Shown here: in pieces, positions 35,322-45,579 of the stretch
Numbering within the stretch: position 1 is the stretch's first letter
How the letters are laid out: every line of letters begins with the position of its first letter
NCBI RefSeq assembly: GCF_042686195.1
Contig: NZ_JBHUOQ010000003.1
Span: forward strand, 124,001-188,000
Length of the DNA: 64,000 nucleotides
Direction: 5' to 3'
Source of the DNA: Corticicoccus populi
GTDB taxonomy: Bacteria > Bacillota > Bacilli > Staphylococcales > Salinicoccaceae
Notes under the pieces: model-generated
Database searches by the model: none
What the model was told of the DNA's origin: nothing
What the model saw: only the letters and a program-made list of their open reading frames with translations
Translations under genes and position numbers: made by a program

Positions 35322-38300
35322 ATGAGTGTATTTCAACCAATTAAACAGTATGGACTTTATGATTATAAAAATGAGCACGATGCATGTGGAATCGGCTTCT
35401 ATGCAAACATGGATAATGTGCGCTCTCATAATATTGTTACTAAATCTCTTGAGATGCTTGAGCGTCTGGATCACCGCGGCGGCGTCGGGGCGGATGGTAT
35501 CACTGGAGACGGTGCCGGGATTATGACTGAAATCCCCCACAACTTATTTAAGGAAGCATATGATTCAAGCCTTCCTGATTTTGGAGAGTATTCGGTGGGA
35601 ATGTACTTTATTGATCAGCATGCACCGCTGGATGCTTTTAAGAAGACAGCAGAAAAAGAAATTACGGATGCAGGATACCAATTAATCGGCTTCCGTATTC
35701 CACCGACGAATAATGATGCTCTGGCATCACATGTAGAAGATACAGTACCACAGTTTGTGCAGGTGTTTACAGATGCTCATGATCCGTTTGATCTTTATTA
35801 CATCAGAAAGAAAATCGAACAGTCATTAAATGCGGAGGATATCGAGCACTATGTCACTTCATTTTCGAATGAAACGATTGTATATAAAGGATGGCTCCGT
35901 GCATCCCAGATTAAAGAGTTCTATGTGGATTTGAGTGACGAACGGTATGTTTCAAAATTCGGCTCTGTACACTCAAGGTTCTCAACAAACACATTCCCGA
36001 GCTGGGCGCGTGCACACCCAAATCGTCTGTTGATGCATAACGGTGAGATTAACACGATTAAAGGCAATGTGAACTGGATGAAAGCCCGTACAAAAAATCT
36101 GCTTCTCGATACTTTCGGAGAGCGCGGGCGTGAAATTGAAGCAATTGTAGACGAGACAGGCAGTGACTCTGCGATTGTTGATAATGTTCTTGAATTTTTG
36201 AGTCTGTCTATGTCGCCGGAACAGGCAGCGATGATTTTAATTCCTGAACCGTGGAAGTACCAAAGCTACGATAATCAGGCAGTCAGAGATTTTTATGAGT
36301 ACTACAGTTATTTGATGGAGCCGTGGGACGGTCCGACAATGATCAGCTTCTGTGACAACCATAAACTTGGAGCACTTACGGACAGAAACGGTTTAAGACC
36401 GGGACGTTATTATGTAACGAAAGAAAATGAAATTATATTTTCCTCGGAAATCGGTGTCGTTGATGTGGGTGAAGAGGATATCGTTTATAAGGGCCAGCTG
36501 AGTCCGGGGAAACTGCTCCTTGTTGATTTCGACCAGTCGAAAATCATTGAAAATGATGAACTGAAAGACCGTATTGCGAATGAGTATTCATACAGCGAAT
36601 GGCTGCAGGCAAAAGGTGATGAAATTGAGGTGCCTGACTATTCGCCGGTGATTAATGATGCGGATCTGCTTCACCGTGTCCTGGTCAAGTTCGGCTACAC
36701 AAAAGAAGATATTGAAAAATATATGGAACCATTAACTAAAGATAAAAAAGATCCTGTCGGTGCTATGGGCTTTGATCAGCAGCTTGCTTTTCTGTCTGAA
36801 CGCCCGAAATTACTGTTTGACTATTTCAAACAGCATTTTGCGCAGGTTACAAACCCGCCGCTTGATTCATACCGCGAGAAAATTGTGACCAGTGAAACCC
36901 AGTATCTTGGCGGGGAAGGACGTTTGTTGTCTCCGGGTTCAGAAAACGTTAACCGTGTGAAAATTGAACGCCCAGTGATTGTTGACAATCTATTGAAAGA
37001 GGAGCATGTACAGTCTCTTGGCGTGAAGTATCTCGATACCACTTACGACGGTGAACTGGAAGATGCGCTTCAGGCGCTCAGTAAAAATGCACTCGATGAA
37101 ATCGAAAACGGTGTGCTTGTTTTAACTGACGAACGTGTACTTGAAGAGGACAGGTATGCTATACCGTCACTTCTTGCAGTGAGCTGTGTACATCAGGCGC
37201 TGATAAAAGAAAATGTAAGAACGAAAACAAGTCTTGTGACGAAATCATGTGAAGTACGTGAAGTTCACCATGTGGCAGCGCTGATTGGCTTCGGTGCCAA
37301 TGCAGTGATACCGCATCTGGCTCAGGAAACACTTTATAATCTTCACAAAGACCCTGCAACAGTCGAAGATTATAATACGGGACTGACTGAAGGTCTGATT
37401 AAAGTGATGGCGAAAATGGGAATCTCAACAGTGCAGAGTTACCATGGTGCACAGGTGTTTGAAGCAGTCGGTTTAAGTAAAAATGTGATGAACCATTATT
37501 TCGGCGGCGCACCTTCAAAAATCGGGGGTAAATCCATCCGTGATATTGACCGTGATAATAAAGAACTTCAGGACGTTGAAAGTGAATACCTGGAGTCGGG
37601 AAGTAAATTCCAGTGGAGACAGCAGGGGGATTACCATGTAATTAACCCGAACTCTATCAGGCTGCTTCAATTTGCCTGCCGGACAAATGATAAGGATGCA
37701 TATAAAGAATACAGTGATCATATGAAAGCATCTCATGATTCCAGTATCCGCCATCTGCTGAAATTTAAATCCAAAAGAAATGTTTCCATCGACAGAGTAG
37801 AATCGGTTGAGAGTATCGTGAAACGTTTTAAAACCGGTGCAATGAGTTTCGGTTCCATTTCAGCAGAAGCACATGAAACGCTCGCAGAGGCGATGAACCG
37901 CATCGGCGGCAGAAGCAACAGTGGTGAAGGCGGTGAAAATCCAAGACGCTACGAAACACAGAGTGACGGAAAAATGCTCTCCAGTGCAATTAAACAGGTG
38001 GCATCCGGCCGCTTCGGTGTAAATTCCGAGTACTTAAACAGTGCGAAGGAAATCCAGATTAAAGTGGCACAGGGTGCAAAACCGGGAGAAGGCGGACAGC
38101 TGCCCGGACAGAAAGTGTATCCGTGGGTTGCCGAAATCAGAAATTCCACACCAGGCGTCGGCTTGATATCGCCGCCGCCGCACCATGATATTTACTCAAT
38201 CGAAGATCTGGCACAGTTGATTCACGATTTGAAAAATGCAAACCGTGAAGCGGATATTGCAGTGAAACTCGTATCAAAAGACGGTGTTGGAACCATTGCT

Positions 38301-39770
38301 GCAGGTGTTGCGAAAGCATATGCAGATAAAATTGTAATCAGCGGTTATGACGGCGGAACAGGCGCGTCACCGATTACAAGTATCCAGCATGCAGGACTGC
38401 CGTGGGAACTCGGTCTTTCGGAAGCACATCAGACACTGATGCTGAACGGTCTGAGAAGCAGGGTGACTCTGGAAACAGACGGTAAATTAATGACGGGCCG
38501 TGATGTAGCGGTCGCATGTGCACTTGGTGCTGAAGAGTTCGCGTTCGCAACGGCACCACTTGTGGTACTCGGCTGTATTATGATGCGTGTCTGCCATAAA
38601 GATACATGCCCTGTCGGTGTTGCGACGCAGAACGGCGAACTGCGCAAATTGTATACGGGTAAGGCGGATCACGTTGTTAACTTTATGTATTTTATTGCTG
38701 AAGAAGTGAGAGAGATTCTGGCTGAGCTCGGTCTGAAATCAATGGATGAACTGGTCGGTGCCGTAGAGTACCTGGAAGTTGACCATGAAAAGATCCGTGA
38801 GCATCATGCTGAAGAGCTTGATTTATCACCGATTATCAAGAGTGTTAAAGGTAACAGGTTCAAAACTGAGTCTCAGAAACATCCTTTTGAATGGTCTCTT
38901 GATGATCAGGCGGTTTTAAAAGATTTTCATGCAGATGTTGAAAAAGGCGTTCAGCACGAAGAGGCATATAATGTCAGAAACAGACACCGTAATGTCGGTG
39001 TCATGCTCGGCAGTCTGATTACAAAGCTGCACGGAATGGACAGTCTGCCGCACCATTATTATAAAGTGAACACATTCGGACACGCGGGTCAGAGCTACGG
39101 TGCCTTTATTCCAAAAGGGCTGACACTGAAGCACACGGGTGACTTGAATGACTATCTCGGTAAAGGGATGAGCGGCGGTCAGATTATTGTCAAGGCGCCG
39201 AATGTTGCAAGAAGCCATGAAATTGCGGTCGGTAACGTATGTCTGTACGGTGCAATCAAAGGTGAAGTATATATTAACGGAATGGCCGGTGAACGATTCG
39301 GTGTCAGAAACAGCGGTGCTGAAGTTGTCGTTGAAGGAATCGGTGACCACGGTCTTGAATATATGACAGGCGGCAGAGTGTTGATACTCGGCGGTATCGG
39401 AAAGAACTTCGCAGCGGGTATGAGCGGGGGTATTGCCTATATCATCAATGATAAATCTGTTTCAGAAAATGAAAGTTTCATGAATCATGAAATGATTGAA
39501 GTATCAACAGTGTCAGATCCGAAAGAACTGCGTAAAGTGACGACGATGATTGAAAAACATCATAAGCATACAGACAGTTATAAGGCGGAACGTATTTTAG
39601 ACCGTCTCGAACATAAAGATGTTGAGATTATAAAAATCATCCCGACTGAATATAAGACGATGCAGCAGAGAATACTGCATCATTTGAAACAGACAGTGGA
39701 ACGTGAAGAAGCTGAACTTCAGGCATTTAATCACGATGCGTCGGATTTTGAGGAATTGAATATCTATTAA
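35322..39770 (+). CDS. gltB: Glutamate synthase large subunit
   Basis: 1482 residues, full length for NADPH-GOGAT alpha. The class II amidotransferase domain comes first with the nucleophile Cys22 (EHDACGIGF), so a 21-residue propeptide must be removed. The FMN/synthase domain (about 790-1200) has GGRSNSGEGGENPRRY, LPGQKVYPWVAEIRNSTPG and GYDGGTGASPITS. The 3Fe-4S ligands are three Cys in CIMMRVCHKDTCPVG. The C-terminal beta-helix follows. It makes glutamate from glutamine and 2-oxoglutarate with GltD. RBS GGGGTG lies before the ATG. gltD follows 23 bases later. Confidence 0.97.
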   Translation: MSVFQPIKQYGLYDYKNEHDACGIGFYANMDNVRSHNIVTKSLEMLERLDHRGGVGADGITGDGAGIMTEIPHNLFKEAYDSSLPDFGEYSVGMYFIDQHAPLDAFKKTAEKEITDAGYQLIGFRIPPTNNDALASHVEDTVPQFVQVFTDAHDPFDLYYIRKKIEQSLNAEDIEHYVTSFSNETIVYKGWLRASQIKEFYVDLSDERYVSKFGSVHSRFSTNTFPSWARAHPNRLLMHNGEINTIKGNVNWMKARTKNLLLDTFGERGREIEAIVDETGSDSAIVDNVLEFLSLSMSPEQAAMILIPEPWKYQSYDNQAVRDFYEYYSYLMEPWDGPTMISFCDNHKLGALTDRNGLRPGRYYVTKENEIIFSSEIGVVDVGEEDIVYKGQLSPGKLLLVDFDQSKIIENDELKDRIANEYSYSEWLQAKGDEIEVPDYSPVINDADLLHRVLVKFGYTKEDIEKYMEPLTKDKKDPVGAMGFDQQLAFLSERPKLLFDYFKQHFAQVTNPPLDSYREKIVTSETQYLGGEGRLLSPGSENVNRVKIERPVIVDNLLKEEHVQSLGVKYLDTTYDGELEDALQALSKNALDEIENGVLVLTDERVLEEDRYAIPSLLAVSCVHQALIKENVRTKTSLVTKSCEVREVHHVAALIGFGANAVIPHLAQETLYNLHKDPATVEDYNTGLTEGLIKVMAKMGISTVQSYHGAQVFEAVGLSKNVMNHYFGGAPSKIGGKSIRDIDRDNKELQDVESEYLESGSKFQWRQQGDYHVINPNSIRLLQFACRTNDKDAYKEYSDHMKASHDSSIRHLLKFKSKRNVSIDRVESVESIVKRFKTGAMSFGSISAEAHETLAEAMNRIGGRSNSGEGGENPRRYETQSDGKMLSSAIKQVASGRFGVNSEYLNSAKEIQIKVAQGAKPGEGGQLPGQKVYPWVAEIRNSTPGVGLISPPPHHDIYSIEDLAQLIHDLKNANREADIAVKLVSKDGVGTIAAGVAKAYADKIVISGYDGGTGASPITSIQHAGLPWELGLSEAHQTLMLNGLRSRVTLETDGKLMTGRDVAVACALGAEEFAFATAPLVVLGCIMMRVCHKDTCPVGVATQNGELRKLYTGKADHVVNFMYFIAEEVREILAELGLKSMDELVGAVEYLEVDHEKIREHHAEELDLSPIIKSVKGNRFKTESQKHPFEWSLDDQAVLKDFHADVEKGVQHEEAYNVRNRHRNVGVMLGSLITKLHGMDSLPHHYYKVNTFGHAGQSYGAFIPKGLTLKHTGDLNDYLGKGMSGGQIIVKAPNVARSHEIAVGNVCLYGAIKGEVYINGMAGERFGVRNSGAEVVVEGIGDHGLEYMTGGRVLILGGIGKNFAAGMSGGIAYIINDKSVSENESFMNHEMIEVSTVSDPKELRKVTTMIEKHHKHTDSYKAERILDRLEHKDVEIIKIIPTEYKTMQQRILHHLKQTVEREEAELQAFNHDASDFEELNIY

Positions 39771-39793
39771 TTTTAAGGAAGAAGGTGGGACAG

Positions 39794-41254
39794 ATGGGTG
39801 AATTTAAAGGCTTTATGAAGCACAGCCGGAAAAACCTCGGGGAGCTTGACCCGAAGATGCGAATTGATAATTATGATGCATACCAGCAGCGTTTTTGTAA
39901 TGAAGATGCATCTGAACAGGGTGCAAGATGTATGGACTGCGGCACACCCTTTTGTCAGACCGGAATCGGTGTGGAGAAAGAGACTGTCGGCTGTCCGATA
40001 GGGAACTATATTCCGGAATGGAATGATTTAGTATACAAAGGGGATTTTGAAGCAGCATATAAACGACTGGCCGAGACAAATAACTTCCCGGATTTTACCG
40101 GGACGGTCTGTCCTGCACCATGTGAATCATCATGTGTGCTTGCGATTAATAATGACGCTGTTGCAATCAAGGGGATTGAGAGAACGATTATTGATGAAGC
40201 ATTTGAACAGGGGTATGTAAAACCACGTACACCAAAGCATCGACTCGACACAAAAATTGCAGTGATAGGGAGCGGACCGGCAGGTCTGACAGCTGCAGAT
40301 GAGATGAATGCATGGGGACATAACGTGGTGGTATTTGAACGTGATAAAAAACCGGGCGGATTATTGATGTACGGTATCCCGAATATGAAACTGGATAAAC
40401 ATATTGTGGATCGCCGCATCAACTTAATGAAAGAGGCAGGAATTGAATTTAAATGTGGAGTGAATGTCGGCAGTGATATCAGTTATGAAGAACTGGATCA
40501 GGAATTTGATGCTGTAATTGTGGCAACTGGTGCCAGAAAACACCGTGACCTGCCGCTTGAAGGCCGATTCAGTGAAGATATTCATTTTGCGATGGACTAT
40601 TTAACAGAGCAGATGCTGCATCTGGATGGTGACATTGATGACGTGACAATTACAGCGAAGGATAAGCATGTGGTTGTTATCGGTGGCGGTGACACCGGTG
40701 CAGACTGTGTCGCAACAGCACTGCGTGAAGGATGTAAGAGTGTATTTCAGTTTAATAAATATGACCGTCTGCCGGACGAGATTGATGGGAATCCGGACTG
40801 GCCGATGACAAAACAGATATTTAAACTGGACTACGCACATGAAGAATATCAGAGTAAGTTCCGTGTGGAACCGAGAGTGTATGGCATTCAGACAATGGGG
40901 TATGATGTCAATAATCTGGGTGAACTACAGGGGCTCAGAACTCAGGTGCTCGGACAGGAAGCACTCAATGCGATGACGATGGAAGATCAGGAAAGATATT
41001 TTAAAGCGGATTTAGTACTCCTTTCCATCGGTTTCGAGGGTGTTGAAAATGAACTGCCGAAAGCATTTGATTTAAATGTGAAACAGAACCGTATTCATGC
41101 GAATGATACAGACTACCGTACCAACAGACGAAAAGTATTTGCAGCCGGTGATGCAAGACGCGGTGCAAGCCTGGTTGTCTGGGCGATTAAAGAGGGTCGC
41201 GGAGCAGCGCGTGCGGCACATAAATTTGTACTTAAAGAAAAAGTATACAGCTGA
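39794..41254 (+). CDS. gltD: Glutamate synthase small subunit
   Basis: 486 residues. It carries NADPH electrons through FAD and two 4Fe-4S clusters to GltB. N-terminal cysteines are in CMDCGTPFCQTGIG, GCPIGN and CPAPCESSCV; the FAD motif is VIGSGPAGLTAADEM; the NADPH motif is VIGGGDTGADCVATALREG; the C-terminal FAD contact is VFAAGDARRGASLVVWAI. ATG at 39794 follows AAGGTGGG at good spacing; the GTG at 39785 lies inside that site. Second gene of gltBD, ending at a hairpin. Confidence 0.96.
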   Translation: MGEFKGFMKHSRKNLGELDPKMRIDNYDAYQQRFCNEDASEQGARCMDCGTPFCQTGIGVEKETVGCPIGNYIPEWNDLVYKGDFEAAYKRLAETNNFPDFTGTVCPAPCESSCVLAINNDAVAIKGIERTIIDEAFEQGYVKPRTPKHRLDTKIAVIGSGPAGLTAADEMNAWGHNVVVFERDKKPGGLLMYGIPNMKLDKHIVDRRINLMKEAGIEFKCGVNVGSDISYEELDQEFDAVIVATGARKHRDLPLEGRFSEDIHFAMDYLTEQMLHLDGDIDDVTITAKDKHVVVIGGGDTGADCVATALREGCKSVFQFNKYDRLPDEIDGNPDWPMTKQIFKLDYAHEEYQSKFRVEPRVYGIQTMGYDVNNLGELQGLRTQVLGQEALNAMTMEDQERYFKADLVLLSIGFEGVENELPKAFDLNVKQNRIHANDTDYRTNRRKVFAAGDARRGASLVVWAIKEGRGAARAAHKFVLKEKVYS

Positions 41255-41262
41255 TAAACAGG

Positions 41263-41297
41263 CAGTGATTTCAAATTTTGGAATCACTGTTTTTTTA
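41263..41297 (+). terminator. Intrinsic terminator of gltBD
   Basis: CAGTGATT and AATCACTG arms with an 11-base loop, followed by seven T. Confidence 0.85.
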
Positions 41298-41390
41298 ATT
41301 ATTTTAAAAATTTTGTTATTTATAATGGGATTAGTGGTATAGGGAACTATTACTTTACATAAGACTGAATATTGAAAGGATGGATGATTC

Positions 41391-42443
41391 ATGAAAAAAT
41401 TGATGGCAGCAGGTCTTCTGTTCAGTCTGTTTCTTGCAGCATGCGGCAGTGATACTTCAGATGAAGAGACTCCGGAGTCAGAGACAGAGACGACAGAAAG
41501 TACGGAAGAGAACAACGGCGGTACAGAGGAAGAAACAGAAGATACAACTGAAGAGACAGCAGAAACAGAAGAAAATACCGAGAGTGAGGACAATGAGGAC
41601 AACGTTACAGCGGGAACAGAGGAAAGTCTCGAGGACGGCGACTTGATTGAAGAAGATGTGGATGTCGATGATTTAAAGAACAGTACGGATGGAGATATTG
41701 TCTCCGGAGACTATTCAGTGACGTTTTTGGTGAGTTCGAACCCTGAACTGATTGATGTCATTAATTCGGCTGAAGAAACTGATTTAACAGTCGATGATGT
41801 GCTGATGGAACAAGATTCAGTTACAACGTATAATACTGCGACATATTTAGGCGTTTACGGCTTCACTGAGGACACCGATGAACCGGCGTTTTCGGATACG
41901 GTGGCATTAAGAGGTGCAGTTGATGAGCGTGACGGCCTCAGAGTACTGGTTGATCAGTATGATCCAGCTGCCGGAGATTATGCACCTCACGGCTTCGGTG
42001 ATACTGGAGATGGAGAAACATTTTTATTTGATGGTGTGTCATGGCAGGATTATTCCGCTGAAGCAGGTGCAGAAGAAATTATGTTCGGCCTTTACATGAA
42101 TGTGGAACCGATTCTTAAAGATCTTTCCGATACCATTGAAGTACGTGAAACTAAAGATTATTATGTACTTTATTATGTTGGTGAAAGCGAAGCGGTATAT
42201 GACAGTTTCGGCAGTTTGTTTGAAGTAGAATTTACAAATGCCAATATGGATGAGCTGGTGTCTTCAGTGTTCGGTATTATCAATAAAGAGACTGATGAGC
42301 TTGAACATATCAGTTATATTTCCCATGCACCGGGTATGAACCCGAGTGAATATCTGCAGATAGATGTGGCACTCGATTTTATGCAGTACGGAGAATATGA
42401 TGAAACAGGCATCGAAAAACCGGTGAACATAGAAGGTCCCTGA
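41391..42443 (+). CDS. Acidic lipoprotein with LolA-like C-terminal domain
   Basis: 350-residue lipoprotein. Lipobox LAACGS at about residue 20, then ~60 residues made almost wholly of Glu, Thr, Ser, Asp and Asn, a spacer that would hold the domain away from the membrane. The C-terminal part (about 100-350) is a beta-rich domain whose YYVGESEAVYDSFGSLFEVEFTN region resembles the same region in the lipoprotein at 53924-54754. The fold resembles DUF6612/LolA-type lipoproteins; this is inference. AAAGGATGG precedes the ATG. It stands just upstream of glcT but has no evident link to it. Function unknown. Confidence 0.8.
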   Translation: MKKLMAAGLLFSLFLAACGSDTSDEETPESETETTESTEENNGGTEEETEDTTEETAETEENTESEDNEDNVTAGTEESLEDGDLIEEDVDVDDLKNSTDGDIVSGDYSVTFLVSSNPELIDVINSAEETDLTVDDVLMEQDSVTTYNTATYLGVYGFTEDTDEPAFSDTVALRGAVDERDGLRVLVDQYDPAAGDYAPHGFGDTGDGETFLFDGVSWQDYSAEAGAEEIMFGLYMNVEPILKDLSDTIEVRETKDYYVLYYVGESEAVYDSFGSLFEVEFTNANMDELVSSVFGIINKETDELEHISYISHAPGMNPSEYLQIDVALDFMQYGEYDETGIEKPVNIEGP

Positions 42444-42487
42444 TATTGTATAATTGTGTTAATAAGCTTTGAATAAGGAGTATTTTT

Positions 42488-43321
42488 GTGATTAGAGTTG
42501 AGAAGGCACTGAATAATAATGTGGTGGTTGCGCATGATGAGTTTGAAGAGATTGTATTAATCGGCCGTGGTATCGGTTTTAATAAAAAAGCCGGTGACAT
42601 GATAAAAAAAGATGAAGCTGACAAAGTATATCAATTACTCGGGCAGCAGGATTCCAACCGTTATCAGACATTATTAAAAATGGCTGATGACGCGTTGTTT
42701 CAACTGGCATTCGAGGCGATAGAAATTATTGATGCACGTACGGCACATGAAATTAATGACCGGATTCTTTTGTCACTGACTGATCATCTTCTGTTCAGCA
42801 TTAAACGCCTTGAAGAAGGAATAGAAGTTAAAAATCCTTTTATCAATGAAACCCGGGCACTGTATCCGAAGGAATACCGAATTGCTGAAGAGGTAGTTGA
42901 AATGATTAATAAGAAATATCGTTTTAAGCTGCCGGATGCAGAAGTTGGCTTTATCACGCTTCACGTCCACTCAGCACTGTATAACCGGACCGTACATGAG
43001 ATGAATATGATTTCAGAGGTGGTTCATCAGTCGATTTTGATTATTGAGAACGGCTTAAATACAAAAGTGGACCAGGCCTCTCTTCTATATGACCGCTTTG
43101 TCAGACATATCAGCTTCTGCGTGGAGCGGGTGATGAAAGGTGAAGGAGCGCCGGATCAGGAACATTTTGATGCCTTATTGAAAGCGCAGTATCCGATATG
43201 TTATAATATTGCTATAAAAATCGTGAAGATGATGCAGAATAAACTGCAGCGTAAAGTTTATGAATCAGAAGTGGTTTACTTAACCATGCATATTAATCAA
43301 TTTGAATATTATTCTAAATAA
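42488..43321 (+). CDS. glcT: PtsG operon antiterminator (BglG/LicT family)
   Basis: 277 residues. N-terminal CAT RNA-binding domain (about 1-58, VEKALNNNVVVAHD and IGRGIGFNKKAG), PRD1 (about 65-170, with conserved His in FITLHVHSALY) and PRD2 (about 172-277, with YDRFVRHISF and YLTMHINQF). HPr/EII phosphorylation of the PRDs controls RNA binding. It lies 110 bases upstream of ptsG, and the gap holds a long terminator hairpin, the expected RAT target. GTG at 42488 is the start, with AAGGAG 8 bases upstream. Confidence 0.93.
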   Translation: MIRVEKALNNNVVVAHDEFEEIVLIGRGIGFNKKAGDMIKKDEADKVYQLLGQQDSNRYQTLLKMADDALFQLAFEAIEIIDARTAHEINDRILLSLTDHLLFSIKRLEEGIEVKNPFINETRALYPKEYRIAEEVVEMINKKYRFKLPDAEVGFITLHVHSALYNRTVHEMNMISEVVHQSILIIENGLNTKVDQASLLYDRFVRHISFCVERVMKGEGAPDQEHFDALLKAQYPICYNIAIKIVKMMQNKLQRKVYESEVVYLTMHINQFEYYSK

Positions 43322-43330
43322 GCGTGTAAC

Positions 43331-43396
43331 CATAAGAGGGCATAAGTTTATAGGAATAGTTTATTAAACTATCTCTATATACTTATGTCCTTTTTT
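43331..43396 (+). promoter_or_regulatory. RAT/terminator leader of ptsG
   Basis: GGGCATAAGT-TTATAG-GAATAGTTT pairs with AAACTATCTCTATATACTTATGTCC over about 25 positions, followed by TTTTTT. A GlcT-bound antiterminator would use the 5' part (TAACCATAAGAGGGC onward). Glucose should relieve termination and permit ptsG expression. Confidence 0.85.
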
Positions 43397-43431
43397 ATAT
43401 GCATCATCTGAAACGAAAAAGGAGGAAAACA

Positions 43432-45456
43432 ATGTTTAAAAAGTTATTTGGTCAACTGCAGCGTATCGGTAAAGCATTAATGCTGCCGGTTGCGATTTTA
43501 CCTGCTGCCGGCTTAATGCTTGGTTTTGGTGCTGCACTGCAGACTGAAGCGATGGTTGAATTCATTCCGTATTTAGAAACGGGCTGGGTCATCGGTCTGT
43601 CGGATATGCTTCAGGCAGCGGGCGGCGTGGTATTTGACAACCTTGCTTTACTGTTTGCTTTAGGTGTCGCTGTGGGTCTTGCAAAAGGTGACGGTGTCGC
43701 AGCGATTGCTGCTTTTGTCGGTTATATGATTATGAATGTGACACTCGGCCAGGTTGCAGGGGTCACGCCTGAAATGGCAATGGAGGATCCTGCGTATGCA
43801 CTTGTACTCGGAGTGCCTACAATCCAGACCGGCGTCTTCGGCGGTATCATTATCGGGGTGCTCGCAGCATGGGCTTACAACAGATATTATAATATCAATC
43901 TGCCTCAGTTCCTGGGCTTCTTTGCAGGAAAGCGGTTTGTACCGATTGTTACATCCGCATTTGCGTTTCTGATTGGTCTGGCTCTGTTTTTAATATGGCC
44001 GCCGATTCAGGAAGGATTGAACGCAGTCTCCCACTTCTTAATGGAAGAGGCAACTGCATTAGGCGTCTTCGTCTTCGGTATGGTGAAGAGACTCTTGATT
44101 CCATTCGGTCTTCATCATATTTTCCATGCACCGTTCTGGTTTGAATTCGGAACGTATACATCAGCAGCCGGTGAAGTCGTCAGAGGGGACTTGAACATCT
44201 TCTTTGCGCAGCTTCGTGACGGAGCAGAATTAACATCGGGATACTTCATGCAGGGTGAGTTCCCTGTAATGATGTTCGGTCTGCCGGCAGCGGCACTTGC
44301 GATGTATCATACGGCAAGACCTGAACGAAAAAAATATGTTGCAGGTATTATGATTTCTGCAGCACTGACCAGTTTTCTGACAGGGATTACTGAACCGCTT
44401 GAATTCTCATTCCTGTTCGTGGCGCCGATTTTATATGTTATCCACGCAGTGCTTGACGGACTGAGTTTCTTAATACTGTATCTGCTTAATGTGCATCTCG
44501 GTTATACATTCAGCGGCGGGTTTATCGATTTCTTCTTATTCGGTATTCTGCAGAACCGTACTGAATGGTGGTGGGTATTAATTGTCGGGGCAGTTTACGC
44601 AGTGATTTATTACTGTATATTCCGTTTCTTAATTCAATTAATGAACTTAAAAACGCCTGGGCGTGAAGATGAAGTGGTTGCTGAAGGTAACCAGGACATC
44701 GCAGCACTGCCGTTTAATGTTCTTGCTGCAATGGGCGGCGAAAAGAATATTAAACATCTGGACGCATGTATTACGCGTCTCAGAGTCGAAGTTCTTGATA
44801 CCGGTGTTGTTGATGAGGGTACGTTAAAGAGTCTCGGGGCTTCAGGTGTTATGAAAGTCGGCAATAATATGCAGGCAATTTTCGGCACGAAATCAGACCA
44901 GATCAGACATGATATGCAGCGTATTATTGACGGTGAGATTACATCCCCGGAAGAAACAACAGTAGTAGAAAGTCCCGAAGCACCTGAATCAGTAAGCGGG
45001 GGCATTATCCCGTCTGATGTATACAGTCCGGTGAACGGTAAGGCAGTTGAGCTTGAAAATGTACCGGATCAGGTATTCAGTGAAAAAATGATGGGAGACG
45101 GTATCGCTGTTGAACCGTCAGAAGGCATAATCCGCGCACCATTTGACGGCGAGGTTGCGACAGACTTCCCGACAAAACATGCGCTCGGCCTGTTAAATGA
45201 ACACGGCCTCGAAGTCCTCATCCATGTCGGGCTGGATACTGTAAACCTGAAGGGTGAAGGTTTTACGCTTCATGTGAAAACAGGAGACACATTTAAAAAA
45301 GGTGATGTTCTCCTCGAGTTTGATTTAGATTATATTAAAGAACATGCAAAGAGCACCATTACACCTGTGATTATTACAGGACCTTCAAATGTGAAAATTG
45401 CCGCGAGAAATCTCGGTGAAATTACAAATGAAGACATTGTAATCAGTGTGAAGTAA
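43432..45456 (+). CDS. ptsG: Glucose-type PTS EIICBA
   Basis: 674 residues in the order EIIC (about 1-400, ten hydrophobic segments, with GITEPLEFSFLFVAP), EIIB (about 415-500, phosphocysteine Cys446 in DACITRLRVEV) and EIIA (about 530-670, phosphohistidine His598 in EVLIHVGLDTV). It takes up and phosphorylates glucose. GAAAAAGGAGG precedes the ATG at 43432. Controlled by the GlcT leader immediately upstream. The fused EIIA may also serve MurP, which lacks its own; that is inference from known cross-talk in related species. Confidence 0.95.
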   Translation: MFKKLFGQLQRIGKALMLPVAILPAAGLMLGFGAALQTEAMVEFIPYLETGWVIGLSDMLQAAGGVVFDNLALLFALGVAVGLAKGDGVAAIAAFVGYMIMNVTLGQVAGVTPEMAMEDPAYALVLGVPTIQTGVFGGIIIGVLAAWAYNRYYNINLPQFLGFFAGKRFVPIVTSAFAFLIGLALFLIWPPIQEGLNAVSHFLMEEATALGVFVFGMVKRLLIPFGLHHIFHAPFWFEFGTYTSAAGEVVRGDLNIFFAQLRDGAELTSGYFMQGEFPVMMFGLPAAALAMYHTARPERKKYVAGIMISAALTSFLTGITEPLEFSFLFVAPILYVIHAVLDGLSFLILYLLNVHLGYTFSGGFIDFFLFGILQNRTEWWWVLIVGAVYAVIYYCIFRFLIQLMNLKTPGREDEVVAEGNQDIAALPFNVLAAMGGEKNIKHLDACITRLRVEVLDTGVVDEGTLKSLGASGVMKVGNNMQAIFGTKSDQIRHDMQRIIDGEITSPEETTVVESPEAPESVSGGIIPSDVYSPVNGKAVELENVPDQVFSEKMMGDGIAVEPSEGIIRAPFDGEVATDFPTKHALGLLNEHGLEVLIHVGLDTVNLKGEGFTLHVKTGDTFKKGDVLLEFDLDYIKEHAKSTITPVIITGPSNVKIAARNLGEITNEDIVISVK

Positions 45457-45474
45457 CTTAAAAGTATATTCAGA

Positions 45475-45508
45475 ACGCATGACGACAGCTGTTGTCATGC
45501 GTTTTTAT
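45475..45508 (+). terminator. Intrinsic terminator of ptsG
   Basis: ACGCATGAC and GTCATGCGT arms around a short self-complementary loop, followed by TTTTTAT. Confidence 0.88.
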
Positions 45509-45520
45509 CAGTGGTTAACA

Positions 45521-45549
45521 TTGACTTTTATACCTATAAGGGGTATGAT
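45521..45549 (+). promoter_or_regulatory. csoR promoter with CsoR operator in the spacer
   Basis: TTGACT (45521-45526) and TATGAT (45544-45549) are 17 bases apart; between them ATACCTATAAGGGGTAT (45530-45546) matches the ATACC...GGTAT operators of CsoR-family repressors, so the gene is probably autoregulated. Confidence 0.8.
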
Positions 45550-45579
45550 TGGAGTGAGATAAAAAGGAGGAACGGCACT

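Noticed and set aside
41072..41602. Minus-strand frame rich in Ser and Val over the acidic lipoprotein
   Set aside because: Same artefact: complement of an acidic low-complexity stretch.
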